DNA of 64,000 bases, from the NCBI RefSeq assembly GCF_001956855.1, contig NZ_MTHD01000006.1:124001-188000 (forward strand). Reading direction: 5' to 3'. This document shows, piece after piece, positions 39,124 through 48,715 of the stretch (position 1 is the stretch's first letter; every line of letters begins with the position of its first letter). This stretch comes from Azonexus hydrophilus (GTDB taxonomy: Bacteria > Pseudomonadota > Gammaproteobacteria > Burkholderiales > Rhodocyclaceae). A program made the position numbers and the translations under genes. Below the pieces are notes generated by a model. The model saw nothing but the letters and a program-made list of their open reading frames with translations, was not told the origin of the DNA and searched no databases.

Positions 39124-40056
39124 ATGCGCCAACGCTTGCCCGGCGCCGACCGCCCCCTTACACTGGCCGTCATCGGCACAACGCAAGCCTTTCTTCGGGA
39201 CGCCAAGCGCATGATCGACCACCCCCTGCCGGACCAGGATGCCTGGGTACTGCTGTTCAGCAACAACAGCATGCCAGTCCTGCGTGTCACCAAGCGGCGA
39301 CTGGAGGAAATGCGCGCCGACATCGACAACGTCGATGCGCGTGAACTGGCCCGCGTCATCCTGCAGGACCCGATCATGACGGTCCGGGTGCTGGCTTATA
39401 TCCAGCCACTCCGCGGCCGTTCGCTGCAGCACGACATCACGACCATCGCCGGGGCCGTGATGATGGCCGGCCTGCTGCCGTTCTTCCGCCGTTTCGACGC
39501 CCTGCCGACCATCGAGGACACGCTGAAAGGCTACGATCCGCATGCCCTGCTCGGCATCCTCCACGTCATCCGGCGCTCCCAGCGGGCCGCCGACTACGCC
39601 CAGGACTGGGCGATCTGGCGCCACGACCTGAACATGGAGGAAATCCGTATTGCAGCCTTGCTGCACGATCTGGCGGAAATCCTGGTGTGGTGCTTTGCCC
39701 CGAAACTCGGCCTCGCCATCCAGGCCCGGCAACAAGCCCAGCCGACCATGCGCAGTGCCGACGCCCAGGAGCAGGTCCTCGGCCTCAGTTTTCAGGAAAT
39801 CCAGCAGGCGCTGTGCAAGGTCTGGCACCTGCCCGACCTGCTGGCCCAGTTGATCGACGATCACCACACCGAGCAGCCGCGGGTGCGCAACGTCTCGCTG
39901 GCGGTTCGACTGGCCCGCCATTCGGCCAATGGCTGGGACGACCCGGCGCTACCCGACGACTTCTCCGACATCGGGACACTGCTCAACCTGACGCCCGACG
40001 CGGTCCGCCGCCACCTCGGCCTGGATAAGCCGGCAACCGACGATCAGCCGCAATAA
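39124..40056 (+). CDS. HDOD domain protein
   Basis: A 310-residue protein, the fourth HDOD gene in the window. An N-terminal segment of about 65 residues with R-R-L-E-E-M-R-A-D precedes the HDOD domain (about 65-270), which retains partial HD-type residues (A-A-L-L-H-D-L-A-E) near 178-187 where true HD hydrolases bind metal. This resemblance to a real HD motif is closer than in the other three. It is divergent from gloC by 38 bases, and its 3' end overlaps the end of the small membrane gene on the other strand by 13 bases. Function unknown. Confidence 0.8.
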   Translation: MRQRLPGADRPLTLAVIGTTQAFLRDAKRMIDHPLPDQDAWVLLFSNNSMPVLRVTKRRLEEMRADIDNVDARELARVILQDPIMTVRVLAYIQPLRGRSLQHDITTIAGAVMMAGLLPFFRRFDALPTIEDTLKGYDPHALLGILHVIRRSQRAADYAQDWAIWRHDLNMEEIRIAALLHDLAEILVWCFAPKLGLAIQARQQAQPTMRSADAQEQVLGLSFQEIQQALCKVWHLPDLLAQLIDDHHTEQPRVRNVSLAVRLARHSANGWDDPALPDDFSDIGTLLNLTPDAVRRHLGLDKPATDDQPQ

Positions 40057-40178
40057 CTGAGGTTGGTCCAGTCGAGCAGCAACCCGGGCATCTGATAGGC
40101 CATGAAGATCATGGCCAGCACGGCGAGCAGCAGCGCCAGCCCGGCGCCGGCGAGAAACCATCGCCACTGGGGCTTCAT
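40044..40178 (-). CDS. 44-residue membrane protein coupled to the MFS gene
   Basis: A small frame too short for most gene finders: M-K-P-Q-W-R-W-F-L-A then a single hydrophobic helix (about 8-31) and a short tail ending L-S-Y-C-G. Its ATG overlaps the TGA of the MFS gene (ATGA, 40175-40178), a strong sign of translational coupling. The basic start predicts an N-in single-pass protein. It may be a small accessory subunit of the transporter or simply a conserved tail; I cannot assign a function. Confidence 0.65.
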   Translation of the reverse strand: MKPQWRWFLAGAGLALLLAVLAMIFMAYQMPGLLLDWTNLSYCG

Positions 40179-41386
40179 GCCGCCGCCTGCCGCGCCAGCG
40201 GCTTTTCGTTGATCGGCCACGAACACAGCGCCGCCAGCACCGAGAGCACGATAGCGATGATCCAGGCCATGTCGTAGGAGCCGGTCTGGTCGAAGATGCG
40301 TCCGCCAAGCCAGGCACCGAGGAAACTGCCCAGTTGATGACCGAGGAAGACGATGCCGGTGAGCATCGACATGTAGCGCAGACCGAAGATCTGCGCCACC
40401 AGCCCGTTGGTCAGCGGCACCGTACCCAGCCAGAGGATGCCCATCACCGCAGCAAAAATCCAGGCACTTGCGGTCGACAGCGGCACCAGCATGAAAATCA
40501 GGATGGCCACTGCGCGCACGGCATAGATCACCACCAGCAGATCCTTCTTGCTGCCACGCCCGCCGGCCCAGCCGAACAGGAAGGAACCGAAGATGTTGAA
40601 CAGGCCGATCAGTGCCACCGCAGTCATACCGACGTTGGCGGTCAGCCCGCCATCGACCAGGAAGGACGGCAGGTGCAGCATGATGAAGGCGGTCTGGAAG
40701 CCGCAAACGAAATAGCCCCAGAACAGGTAGTGGAAGCTTTTCTGACCACCGGCCTCGTGCAGTGCCTGGGCGATCGACTGGCCACCACCGGCGGCAGGCT
40801 TGTGGCCATCGGCCATGGCATAAGCCAGCGGTGCGATCAGGCCGACGCCGCAGGCGAGCAGGACCAGCGCACTCTGCCAGCCGTAGGCGGTGATCAGCGC
40901 CTGCCCGATCGGCAGCACGGCAAACTGGCCGAAGGAGCCACCGGCACTGGCGATGCCGAGCGCCAGACTGCGCTTTTCCGGCGTCGTGTGACGGCCGATG
41001 ACGCCCATGATTACCGCGAAGGTCGTCCCCGACAGGCCGAGGCCGATCAGCACGCCAGCCGACAGGTCGAATGCCAGCGGCGATGCCGCCTGCGACATCA
41101 GCACCAGACCGATCACATAGAGCACCGCCGCGCCAACCACGGTGCGCCCGGCACCGTGGCGGTCGGCCAGGGCGCCGGCGAAGGGTGAGGCCAGGCCCCA
41201 GACCAGGTTCTGCAAGGCAATGGCAAAGGAGAAGGTTTCCCGGCTCCAGCCATGATCCATGGTCATTGGCTGGAGGAACAGGCCGGCGGTGTGGCGCACG
41301 CCCATCGACAGGGTCAGGATGACACAGCCGACGGTCAGGATGATCAGCGGCGTGCGCCAGGAAGCGGAGTTGGTATTTGCGTTCAT
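40175..41386 (-). CDS. Major facilitator superfamily transporter
   Basis: A 403-residue MFS permease with 12 hydrophobic helices. The loop 2-3 signature G-A-L-A-D-R-H-G-A-G-R is present and F-G-W-A-G-G-R-G-S-K-K lies at the loop 8-9 repeat. The layout resembles the oxalate/formate and monocarboxylate branch, but the substrate cannot be read from sequence. Start 41386 (MNANTNSASW) is chosen because the longer frame reads through untranslated-looking sequence. The downstream 44-residue gene overlaps its stop. Confidence 0.85.
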   Translation of the reverse strand: MNANTNSASWRTPLIILTVGCVILTLSMGVRHTAGLFLQPMTMDHGWSRETFSFAIALQNLVWGLASPFAGALADRHGAGRTVVGAAVLYVIGLVLMSQAASPLAFDLSAGVLIGLGLSGTTFAVIMGVIGRHTTPEKRSLALGIASAGGSFGQFAVLPIGQALITAYGWQSALVLLACGVGLIAPLAYAMADGHKPAAGGGQSIAQALHEAGGQKSFHYLFWGYFVCGFQTAFIMLHLPSFLVDGGLTANVGMTAVALIGLFNIFGSFLFGWAGGRGSKKDLLVVIYAVRAVAILIFMLVPLSTASAWIFAAVMGILWLGTVPLTNGLVAQIFGLRYMSMLTGIVFLGHQLGSFLGAWLGGRIFDQTGSYDMAWIIAIVLSVLAALCSWPINEKPLARQAAA

Positions 41387-41405
41387 CGGTCTTCGATTCA
41401 CCGGA

Positions 41406-43331
41406 TCAGTTCGGGTTCCCGGCACGGGCTTCAAGATTTTCCCAGCGTTCGAGCAGGCTCATCAGTTCGTCGTCGATCGCCGCCAGCCGGTCAGAGGCCT
41501 TCTGCGCCGCCTGAGGGTCGCGCAGGTACAGCGCCGGGTCTTCCAGTTGCAGCGTCAGCGCCGCCTGCTCGGTTTCCAGCCCGGCGATCTTCTCCGGCAG
41601 CGTTTCCAGTTCGCGCTGCTCCTTCCACGACAGCTTGTCGCCCTTGGCCTTGACGACATCCGCCGGTTTCGCCGCCGGCTTTGCCTCGATCTTCGGCTTG
41701 TCGGCTTCCGCCCTGGCGACGCCGGCCTTGTAGCTGGCCCAGTCGCTGTAGCCGCCGGCATATTCCTTCCAGACACCGTCGCCTTCGGCGGCAATGGTCT
41801 GGGTGACGACGTTGTCGAGGAAGGTCCGGTCGTGGCTGACCAGGAACAGCGTGCCGTCATAGTCCTGCAGCAGTTGTTCGAGCAGTTCCAGCGTATCAAT
41901 GTCGAGGTCGTTGGTCGGCTCGTCGAGGACCAGCACGTTGGCCGGCTTGGCGAACAGGCGGGCCAGCAGCAGCCGGTTGCGCTCGCCGCCGGACAGTGAA
42001 CTGACCGGCGAGCGGGCGCGCTCGGGCGCGAACAGGAAATCTTCCAGGTAGCCGATCACGTGCTTGCGCGCGCCGCCGATCTCGACCCAGTCGGAGCCCG
42101 GCGAGATGACGTCGGACAGCGTCGAATCCGGATTCAGTTGCGTACGGAACTGGTCGAAGTAGGCGATTTCCATCTTCGTCCCCTGGCGCACGCTGCCGGC
42201 ATCCGGCTGCAATTCGCCGAGGATTAGCCGCAGCAGCGTCGTTTTGCCGGCGCCATTGGGACCGATCAGGCCGATCTTGTCGCCGCGCTGGATGCGGGTC
42301 GAGAAATCGGCCACGATCGGCCGTTGACCGTAGGATTTCTGCACGTGCTCCAGTTCGGCGACCAGCTTGCCGCTGCGATCGCCAACCTCCAGTTGCAGGT
42401 TGACCTTGCCCATGCGCTCGCGCCGCGCCTGGCGTTCGGCGCGCAGGCGGTCGAGCCGCTGGACGCGGAACACCGCACGCGTGCGCCGCGCCTCGACGCC
42501 CTTGCGGATCCACACTTCCTCTTCCTTCAGCAGCTTGTCGGCGCGGGCGTTGGCCAGCGATTCCTCGTGCAGCATCGCTTCCTTGCGCTGCTGGTACTGG
42601 CTGAAGTTGCCGGGAAAACTGGCCAGCTTGCCGCGATCAAGTTCGACGATGCGGGTACTGACGCGATCCAGGAAGGAACGGTCGTGGGTGATGAACAGCA
42701 AGGTCACACCGGACTCGATCAACAGCGTTTCCAGCCATTCGATGGCGGCGATGTCGAGGTGGTTGGTCGGCTCGTCAAGGAGCAGCACTTCCGGCGCCAC
42801 CGCCAGTGCCTGGGCCAGCGCCAGGCGCTTCTTCTGGCCGCCGGACAGACTGCCGACCTTGGCCTCGGGATCGAGGCTGAAGCGGGCGATGACGCGCTCC
42901 GCCTGCGCCTCGTAAGCCCAGGCGCCGCGGGATTCGAGCTCGTGCTGCAGGGTATCCATGCGCGCCAGCAGCGTATCGTGATCGCCCTGCCCGTCGGCCA
43001 GGTGATGCGAGATCTCGTGATATTCGGCGAGCAGGGTCGACGTCTCGCCCATGCCGGAAATCACCGCTTCGAACACCGATGCCTCGGGATCGAACGGCGG
43101 CTCCTGCGGCACGTAGCCAACGCGGATGCCCGGTTGCACCCAGACCTCGCCATCGTCCAGCCGGCCTTTGCCGGAACCGGCCGCCATCGCCGCCAGCAGC
43201 GACGACTTGCCGGTACCGTTGCGGCCGATCAGGGCAACGCGCTCGCCCGGATCGAGCAGGAAATCGGCGTGATCGAGGAGCGGCACATGGCCGTAGGCGA
43301 GGCAGGCATCGGAAAGTTTGAGATAGGGCAT
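41406..43331 (-). CDS. uup: ABC-F ATPase Uup
   Basis: A 641-residue soluble ABC-F protein with two nucleotide-binding domains: Walker A G-R-N-G-T-G-K-S-S near 37-45 and G-P-N-G-A-G-K-T-T near 355, signatures LSGGQKKR and LSGGERNR, and D-E-P-T-N-H-L-D/D-E-P-T-N-D-L-D. The linker between them is the charged P-site-tRNA interaction region. The C-terminal coiled coil (about 545-641) with K-L-S-W-K-E-Q-R-E-L-E is the DNA-binding tail typical of Uup. It acts on ribosomes and in precise excision control. ATG 43331 is used; a TTG three codons upstream is possible. Confidence 0.92.
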   Translation of the reverse strand: MPYLKLSDACLAYGHVPLLDHADFLLDPGERVALIGRNGTGKSSLLAAMAAGSGKGRLDDGEVWVQPGIRVGYVPQEPPFDPEASVFEAVISGMGETSTLLAEYHEISHHLADGQGDHDTLLARMDTLQHELESRGAWAYEAQAERVIARFSLDPEAKVGSLSGGQKKRLALAQALAVAPEVLLLDEPTNHLDIAAIEWLETLLIESGVTLLFITHDRSFLDRVSTRIVELDRGKLASFPGNFSQYQQRKEAMLHEESLANARADKLLKEEEVWIRKGVEARRTRAVFRVQRLDRLRAERQARRERMGKVNLQLEVGDRSGKLVAELEHVQKSYGQRPIVADFSTRIQRGDKIGLIGPNGAGKTTLLRLILGELQPDAGSVRQGTKMEIAYFDQFRTQLNPDSTLSDVISPGSDWVEIGGARKHVIGYLEDFLFAPERARSPVSSLSGGERNRLLLARLFAKPANVLVLDEPTNDLDIDTLELLEQLLQDYDGTLFLVSHDRTFLDNVVTQTIAAEGDGVWKEYAGGYSDWASYKAGVARAEADKPKIEAKPAAKPADVVKAKGDKLSWKEQRELETLPEKIAGLETEQAALTLQLEDPALYLRDPQAAQKASDRLAAIDDELMSLLERWENLEARAGNPN

Positions 43332-43342
43332 GTTCAGCAATG

Positions 43343-43366
43343 AAAACGGCGCCCCGCGAGGCGCCG
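43343..43366 (-). terminator. Intrinsic terminator after the chemoreceptor gene
   Basis: On the minus strand CGGCGCC-TCGCGG-GGCGCCG is followed by TTTTC. It lies 40 bases after the chemoreceptor stop and just before the uup start. Confidence 0.75.
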
Positions 43367-43405
43367 CGCATTGGCAATGATGAAGGATGGCGTGATTCTA
43401 ATCGT

Positions 43406-45448
43406 TCAGGTGGTGAAGCGGGAAAGCTGTGCCTGCAACTCGGCCGAGAGATGCTGCAGATTCTGCGCCCGGTCACTGTTGCGCACGGCCCGGCTGCTGC
43501 TGCCTTCGGCCGACTGGACGATGGTTTCGACCAGGCGGGCGATTTCCTGGCTGGCCGAACTCTGTTCGCGCGTGCTGTCGGCGATACCCTGCACCACCAG
43601 CACCGTCTGCTGTGCCCGCTCGTCGATGGTCGCCAGCGCCACCCCGGCCTCCCGGGCCAGGCCGACGCTGCCGGCCATGTTGGCGCTGACCGACTGCATG
43701 CGGCCAACAGCGCGCGCCGTTTCGTCCAGGATGGCATTCACCGTCGACGAGATTTCCTGGGTGGACAGGGAAGTCCGCTCGGCCAGCTTGCGCACCTCGT
43801 CGGCCACCACGGCAAATCCGCGGCCCTGCTCACCGGCCCGTGCCGCCTCGATGGCCGCATTCAGCGCCAGCAGGTTGGTCTGCTCGGCGATTTCCCGGAT
43901 CACGCCGACCACACTGGAAATCTGCTTCGAGCGCGCGCCCAGCGATTCGATCAGGCCCGCCGATTCACTGATATCGACGGCCACCCGCTCCAGTTCGCCC
44001 ATGGCGCGACCGACCACCTGCCGTCCGTTGGCGGTGACATCCTTGGTCTCCTCCGAAATCCGGGCGGCGTGATTGGCGTTTTCCGCCACCTGAGTGACGC
44101 TGACCGACAACTCCTCGATCGATGCGGCAATCCCGGACGCCGACTGGGCCGCCTGCTCCGAACCCTGCATGGCCAGTCGTGCCGCTTCCTGCAATTCATT
44201 GGCGGCCACCCCGACCTGACCGGACGTACTGGCGACACCGCCAACCAGTTGCCGCATGCTGTGCGCCATGTCGTTGAAAGCACGGGCAATCGCATGCACT
44301 TCATTGCGACTGGCCGGATCGGCGGACTGGACCGTTGCCCGCAAGTCGCCACCGCTGAGCCGCACGACCTCGCCAACCATCTGGGTCAAGCCGCGCATCC
44401 GCGAATTGATCAGGACAAGAACAATGGCTGCCAGCAACAGCGCGGCAATGATGCTGATGACGATGAACAGATTGCGCAGGGCCTGACTTTCCTCGAGATA
44501 TTCATCCAGCCAGCTGCCGGTCACCACGGTCCAGCCCCAGGCTTCCGAAGTCGCGGCGACAACGATCTTCTCGCGTTCGCTGCCGTCGGCATCGGGCATG
44601 TGATAGCGATAGGCGCCGTTCTTGCGCATCAGCAACTCGCTGACTGCGCTTTTCGCCGTGGCCGGCAACTCGACCTCGGCCAGCTGCTTTTCCTGATACT
44701 TCGGATGCAGGACGAACTCGCCGCCACCCTTGTCGTCGGTTGGCCGGACGATATATACATAACCGGTCTGGCCGGCGACCAGCGCGCCAAACTGCGTCCG
44801 GATCCGCTTCAATTCCTGCTCCAGCGAAATCCGCACCGAATAGGCGCCCCAGGCCTTGCCACTGTCGTCACGCAGCAGGCGCACGGTACTGAAGTTGTAC
44901 TTGCCGGCACGAATCGCCAGTCCCTGATAATCCTTGCCGGCCAACAGGGCACGCGCCACCGGATCGCCATCCGGCAGCGGCACGCCATGCATCGGCTTGC
45001 CCTCCTTGTTGCGCAGCAATGTACTCAGGCGATAGACCTTGTTGTCCTTGAATACTAGGAAGGCCGCCTCTTCTCCGGTCAACGCCTTGAAAGACGACAA
45101 AACCCGCTCGCTGCCGTTGAGCGCCTCGCCCCCCAGACGAATGATGGGCAGATCGACATCGCCGGTACGCATGGTCTCGTTCGTCAGCACCGGCGTGCCG
45201 TTGAGGAACTTGCCGAAAAAGTCGGACTGCCGATCCCCGCGCTCGCGCACCGCATCGAACAGCGCATCGAGCATGCCGGCCATCAGCTTGGCCTCGTGCG
45301 TCAGGTTATGTTCGGCCACAGCCAGCGCCGCACCATCAGCCCGCTGCTGCACGATCGCCGTCATCAACGCGAATACCAGCACCAGCGCCGCCACCACGGC
45401 AACAATCAGTTGCTGCGCGATCGGCCGCATTTGAAATTTCGTAAACAT
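43406..45448 (-). CDS. Methyl-accepting chemotaxis protein with Cache sensor
   Basis: A 680-residue chemoreceptor. TM1 is at about 13-33, a periplasmic region of nearly 300 residues with Cache-type pattern ([16 protein letters not shown]), TM2 at about 335-356, HAMP, then a long cytoplasmic hairpin. The signalling tip is [19 protein letters not shown]. No CheB/CheR-tether pentapeptide is seen at the C-terminus. The ligand is unknown; Cache receptors often bind small organic acids or amines. Transcribed alone, with a terminator downstream. Confidence 0.93.
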   Translation of the reverse strand: MFTKFQMRPIAQQLIVAVVAALVLVFALMTAIVQQRADGAALAVAEHNLTHEAKLMAGMLDALFDAVRERGDRQSDFFGKFLNGTPVLTNETMRTGDVDLPIIRLGGEALNGSERVLSSFKALTGEEAAFLVFKDNKVYRLSTLLRNKEGKPMHGVPLPDGDPVARALLAGKDYQGLAIRAGKYNFSTVRLLRDDSGKAWGAYSVRISLEQELKRIRTQFGALVAGQTGYVYIVRPTDDKGGGEFVLHPKYQEKQLAEVELPATAKSAVSELLMRKNGAYRYHMPDADGSEREKIVVAATSEAWGWTVVTGSWLDEYLEESQALRNLFIVISIIAALLLAAIVLVLINSRMRGLTQMVGEVVRLSGGDLRATVQSADPASRNEVHAIARAFNDMAHSMRQLVGGVASTSGQVGVAANELQEAARLAMQGSEQAAQSASGIAASIEELSVSVTQVAENANHAARISEETKDVTANGRQVVGRAMGELERVAVDISESAGLIESLGARSKQISSVVGVIREIAEQTNLLALNAAIEAARAGEQGRGFAVVADEVRKLAERTSLSTQEISSTVNAILDETARAVGRMQSVSANMAGSVGLAREAGVALATIDERAQQTVLVVQGIADSTREQSSASQEIARLVETIVQSAEGSSSRAVRNSDRAQNLQHLSAELQAQLSRFTT

Positions 45449-45542
45449 TTTCGCCCCCCTCCATTTTTGTAATTAGTGCCGGCCAATCTATCACAAGGCT
45501 CCGACGCCCGGTACAATGCGCCCCTGCCGAAACCGAAGGCCT

Positions 45543-45617
45543 GCCTCCATAGTTAAATGGATATAACACGCCCCTCCTAAGGGCGAATTGGTGGTTCGAT
45601 TCCACCTGGGGGCGCCA
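45543..45617 (+). tRNA. tRNA-Arg (CCT anticodon)
   Basis: A 75-base tRNA with encoded CCA. Acceptor GCCTCCA pairs with TGGGGGC (one T-G pair), the anticodon stem CGCCC/GGGCG holds loop CTCCTAA (anticodon CCT), and the T arm is GTGGTTCGATTCCAC. It is 22 bases before selD and on the same strand. Confidence 0.95.
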
Positions 45618-45639
45618 AGCCTGCCCAACCGGAAGCCCC

Positions 45640-46698
45640 ATGACCACGACTCCCCCGCGTCTCACTTCCCTTTCCCATGGCGGCGGCTGCGGCTGCAAGA
45701 TCGCTCCGGGCATCCTCGCCGACATCCTCAAGGGGACCAATCGGCTGCCGATCCCGCCGGAACTGCTGGTCGGCATCGAAACTGCCGACGACGCCGCGGT
45801 ATACAAGCTCAATGACACGCAGGCGCTGATTGCCACCACCGATTTCTTCATGCCGATCGTCGATGATCCGTTCGACTTCGGCCGCATCGCGGCAACCAAT
45901 GCGATTTCCGATGTCTACGCCATGGGCGGCCGGCCGATCATGGCGCTGGCGCTGGTCGGCATGCCGATCAACGTGCTGCCGCACGACACCATCCGGCGCA
46001 TCCTCGAAGGCGGCGAATCGGTCTGTCGCGCTGCCGGCATCCCGATCGCCGGCGGCCACACCATCGACTCGGTCGAGCCGATCTACGGTCTGGTGGCACT
46101 CGGCCTGGTGCACCCGGACAAGGTCCGGCGCAATGCCGATGCCCGCCCCGGCGACAAGCTGGTGCTCGGCAAGCCGCTCGGCGTCGGCATCCTGTCGGCG
46201 GCATTGAAGAAAGATGCGGTCGACGCCGCCGGATACGCAAAAATGATCGCCGTGACCACCCAGCTCAACACGCCCGGACCGGACCTGGCCGAACTGTCCG
46301 GGGTGCACGCCCTGACCGACGTCACCGGCTTCGGCCTGGCCGGCCACGCGCTCGAACTGGCACGCGGCGCGAAGTGCACGCTGGCCATCGACTGGGCCCG
46401 GGTACCGCTGCTCGAGGGCGTGCGCGATCTGGCCGAACGCGGTTTCATCACCGGCGCATCGGGCCGCAACTTCGCCGGCTACGGACATGAAATTGCGCTG
46501 CCCGCCGATTTCCCGGCTGTCGAACGAACGCTGCTGACCGATCCGCAGACCAGTGGTGGCCTGCTGGTTTCCTGCGCCGCCGACAGCGTTGCCGAAGTCC
46601 TGGCCATCTTCCACCGCCATGGTTTTGCCGAGGCGGCCGAGATCGGCGAAGTCCTGCCTGCCGGCCCGGCACCCCTGCTCGTTCGCGGCGCAGCGTAA
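45640..46698 (+). CDS. selD: Selenide, water dikinase (selenophosphate synthetase)
   Basis: Makes selenophosphate from selenide and ATP, the selenium donor for selenocysteine and for 2-selenouridine in tRNA. It has 352 residues, with the catalytic Cys 17 and Lys 20 in G-G-G-C-G-C-K at the same positions as in E. coli; here Cys, not Sec, is encoded. G-I-E-T-A-D-D-A-A-V and the V-T-G-F-G-L-A-G-H-A segment are intact. selA, selB, selC or mnmH are not in the window, so which selenium pathway is served is unknown. It follows tRNA-Arg closely. Confidence 0.95.
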   Translation: MTTTPPRLTSLSHGGGCGCKIAPGILADILKGTNRLPIPPELLVGIETADDAAVYKLNDTQALIATTDFFMPIVDDPFDFGRIAATNAISDVYAMGGRPIMALALVGMPINVLPHDTIRRILEGGESVCRAAGIPIAGGHTIDSVEPIYGLVALGLVHPDKVRRNADARPGDKLVLGKPLGVGILSAALKKDAVDAAGYAKMIAVTTQLNTPGPDLAELSGVHALTDVTGFGLAGHALELARGAKCTLAIDWARVPLLEGVRDLAERGFITGASGRNFAGYGHEIALPADFPAVERTLLTDPQTSGGLLVSCAADSVAEVLAIFHRHGFAEAAEIGEVLPAGPAPLLVRGAA

Positions 46699-46748
46699 GA
46701 AACCGGCCGGCTGCCACGACTACCGGGCAAGACCTTCAGGAATCATCC

Positions 46749-47348
46749 ATGGCCCAGTGTGCAGCCTCCCTGTTCGACCCGCAGCAGATCGAGGAAATCC
46801 GCCGTGACCTGCTCAAGTTCGCCAGCCTGCAACTGCGCGATCATGCCCTGGCCGAGGATGTCGTCCAGGAAGCGCTGGCCGCCGCGCTGACCAGCGCCCG
46901 GGATTTTGCCGGCCGCTCGGCACTGAAAACCTGGGTCTTTGCCATCCTGAAAAACAAGATCGTCGACCAGATCCGCCTGCAAGCCAGAACCACCAACATT
47001 TCCGCGCTTTCCACCGACGAGGAGAGCATGGACCAGACCTTCGACAGCCTGTTCAAGGCCAACGCCCACTGGCACCCGGACCATCGCCCGGCAGGCTGGG
47101 GCGATCCGGAAGAAAGCCTGCGTCAGCAGCGCTTCTGGGAGGTTTTCGACGTCTGCCTGAACCACTTGCCGGAGAACACCGCGCGCGTCTTCATGATGCG
47201 CGAGTTCCTCGAATTCGAAACGCCGGAAGTGTGCACCCAGCTGGGCATCACGACCAGCAACTGCAACGTCATCCTGCACCGCGCCCGCAACGGCCTGCGC
47301 CGGTGCCTGGAAAAGAGCTGGTTTGCCAGTGGAGAACGGCCATGCTGA
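46749..47348 (+). CDS. ECF-type sigma factor
   Basis: A 199-residue sigma factor of the extracytoplasmic function group. Region 2 spans about 20-90 (A-E-D-V-V-Q-E-A-L, F-x-G-R-S-A-L-K-T-W-V-F-A-I-L-K-N-K-I-V-D) and region 4 about 135-190 (L-P-E-N-T-A-R-V-F-M-M-R-E-F and the recognition helix before N-V-I-L-H-R-A-R). The spacer between them is long and acidic. The next gene encodes a zinc-type anti-sigma factor that overlaps its end, so it is probably kept inactive until a signal, as in ChrR/RsrA-type pairs. Confidence 0.9.
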   Translation: MAQCAASLFDPQQIEEIRRDLLKFASLQLRDHALAEDVVQEALAAALTSARDFAGRSALKTWVFAILKNKIVDQIRLQARTTNISALSTDEESMDQTFDSLFKANAHWHPDHRPAGWGDPEESLRQQRFWEVFDVCLNHLPENTARVFMMREFLEFETPEVCTQLGITTSNCNVILHRARNGLRRCLEKSWFASGERPC

Positions 47349-47533
47349 GCTGCAAGGAAGCCACCCGCCTGATGTCCGAAGCACAGGACCGGAAACTCGG
47401 CCTGGGCGAAAAAATGAATCTGGAAATGCATCTGGCGATGTGCACCGGCTGCCGCCATTTCAAGAGCCAGACCAACTTCCTGCGCGAAGCCTGTCGTCGC
47501 TACGTCGACGAAAGCCGCCAGCACAAGGACTGA
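47342..47533 (+). CDS. Zinc-finger anti-sigma factor (zf-HC2)
   Basis: A 63-residue protein beginning M-L-S-C-K-E-A-T-R-L-M-S and carrying the zinc anti-sigma signature H-x3-C-x2-C (His 30, Cys 34, Cys 37), with Cys 4 a possible extra ligand. It has no membrane segment, so it is a soluble, probably redox-sensitive anti-sigma domain. It overlaps the end of the ECF sigma gene by 7 bases, which gives near-equal synthesis of the pair. Confidence 0.85.
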   Translation: MLSCKEATRLMSEAQDRKLGLGEKMNLEMHLAMCTGCRHFKSQTNFLREACRRYVDESRQHKD

Positions 47534-47539
47534 AACCCC

Positions 47540-48313
47540 ATGCGAAAGACCGGAAACCCACCGCGCCACGCCATCGACATCAGTGAAGCCGATGGCGTCC
47601 GCTATCTGCACTTCGGCTCCGAATGGGTGCAGGGCGCCATGCGCGTTGCCCGGCCGTGGTCACTGGAACTCGACTACACCCGCGAAATGATGGCCGGCCT
47701 GTTGCTGCGCAAGCCGGGGCGCTGGCCGCGCAGCGCGCTGCTGATCGGCCTCGGTGCCGGCTCACTGGCCAAGTTCCTCTACCGCAATTTCCCGGATTGC
47801 CGGATCACCGTGGTCGAGATCAACCCGCAGGTCGAATTCGTCGCCCGCCAGTATTTCAAGCTGCCCGACGATCCGCTGCGTCTCGACGTGCAGATTGCTT
47901 GCGGTGCCGACTACCTGCAGACCAGTAGCCGCCGTTTCGACCTGATCCTGTCCGACGGCTTCGATGCCGGCGGCCGGCCCGGCATGCTCGATACCCCGGC
48001 CTTCTACCAGTCCTGCCGCGCCCGGCTGAGCGATGACGGCCTGTTCTGCGTCAACCTGCTGCGGGAAAAAGGCTTCAGCCGCAGCGTCGACCGCATCAGG
48101 GACGCCTTCAGCGGGCAGATCGCGGTTTTTCCGGCCTGCGACAGCGGCAACACCATCGTTTTCGGGCGCGGCGAGAACCCCGTCGAAGCCACGCTGACAA
48201 CCTTGACCGAACGCGCCGATGCGCTGAAGAAACAGACCCGTCTCAACCTGATGCCAACCGTCCTCCGCCTGCAACAGGCCGGCACCAGCGATGTCGCACC
48301 GCTCGCCCTGTGA
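47540..48313 (+). CDS. Spermidine synthase-like protein
   Basis: A 257-residue Rossmann-fold protein of the spermidine synthase (SpeE) superfamily. The SAM-like site shows L-L-I-G-L-G-A-G-S-L near 72-81 and V-V-E-I-N-P near 96-101, and L-I-L-S-D-G-F-D lies where SpeE has its catalytic D-x-x-D region. No companion adenosylmethionine decarboxylase is present, and the protein is shorter than SpeE at the N-terminus. It could be an aminopropyltransferase or a related methyltransferase-fold protein. It begins 6 bases after the anti-sigma gene, so it is probably part of the sigma operon. Confidence 0.8.
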   Translation: MRKTGNPPRHAIDISEADGVRYLHFGSEWVQGAMRVARPWSLELDYTREMMAGLLLRKPGRWPRSALLIGLGAGSLAKFLYRNFPDCRITVVEINPQVEFVARQYFKLPDDPLRLDVQIACGADYLQTSSRRFDLILSDGFDAGGRPGMLDTPAFYQSCRARLSDDGLFCVNLLREKGFSRSVDRIRDAFSGQIAVFPACDSGNTIVFGRGENPVEATLTTLTERADALKKQTRLNLMPTVLRLQQAGTSDVAPLAL

Positions 48314-48323
48314 TCGGCAAACC

Positions 48324-48351
48324 TTGAATTAACGGCCTGACGTGCTATAAA
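48324..48351 (+). promoter_or_regulatory. Sigma-70-like promoter before the 89-residue gene
   Basis: TTGAAT (48324-48329) and TATAAA (48346-48351) are 16 bases apart. An 8-base inverted repeat, CTGACGTG (48337-48344) in the spacer and CACGTCAG (48411-48418), flanks the leader of about 85 bases that ends in GGAGGAG before the ATG. Confidence 0.5.
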
Positions 48352-48443
48352 TAACGGAATCCTCCACCAAAAACAACGACAAGGCGGACAGAAATAACGA
48401 CAACGTAATTCACGTCAGAATTCTGCCAAAACCGGAGGAGCCC

Positions 48444-48713
48444 ATGCTGTCCATGCAAGACGTTCTCGACTATTGCGATCTCGACCGTGGTGAAATCGAA
48501 GCCATTGCCGAGCATCAACACATCCCGATGACCATTGCCGCCGAAATGAGCGAAGTACTGCTATGTACGCCGGAAGGCGTCTGCCAGCTGCATGCGATGA
48601 TCATCGAAAACATGCAGCACGCACTGGAGGTTGGGCACAACGAAAGGGTGCTCGACCTGATGCAGACCTACGAACACCTGCAGCGGACCCACCCGCTGCC
48701 GACCCAGCACTGA
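48444..48713 (+). CDS. Small conserved hypothetical protein
   Basis: An 89-residue helical soluble protein (starts M-L-S-M-Q-D-V-L-D-Y-C-D-L, with three Cys/Met-containing helices and a histidine-rich end T-H-P-L-P-T-Q-H). A strong GGAGGAG precedes the start. It has its own promoter and lies between the sigma operon and the convergent nitrate transporter. No family recognised; the N-terminal helix-turn-helix-like spacing is not convincing as DNA binding. Confidence 0.65.
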   Translation: MLSMQDVLDYCDLDRGEIEAIAEHQHIPMTIAAEMSEVLLCTPEGVCQLHAMIIENMQHALEVGHNERVLDLMQTYEHLQRTHPLPTQH

Positions 48714-48715
48714 CG

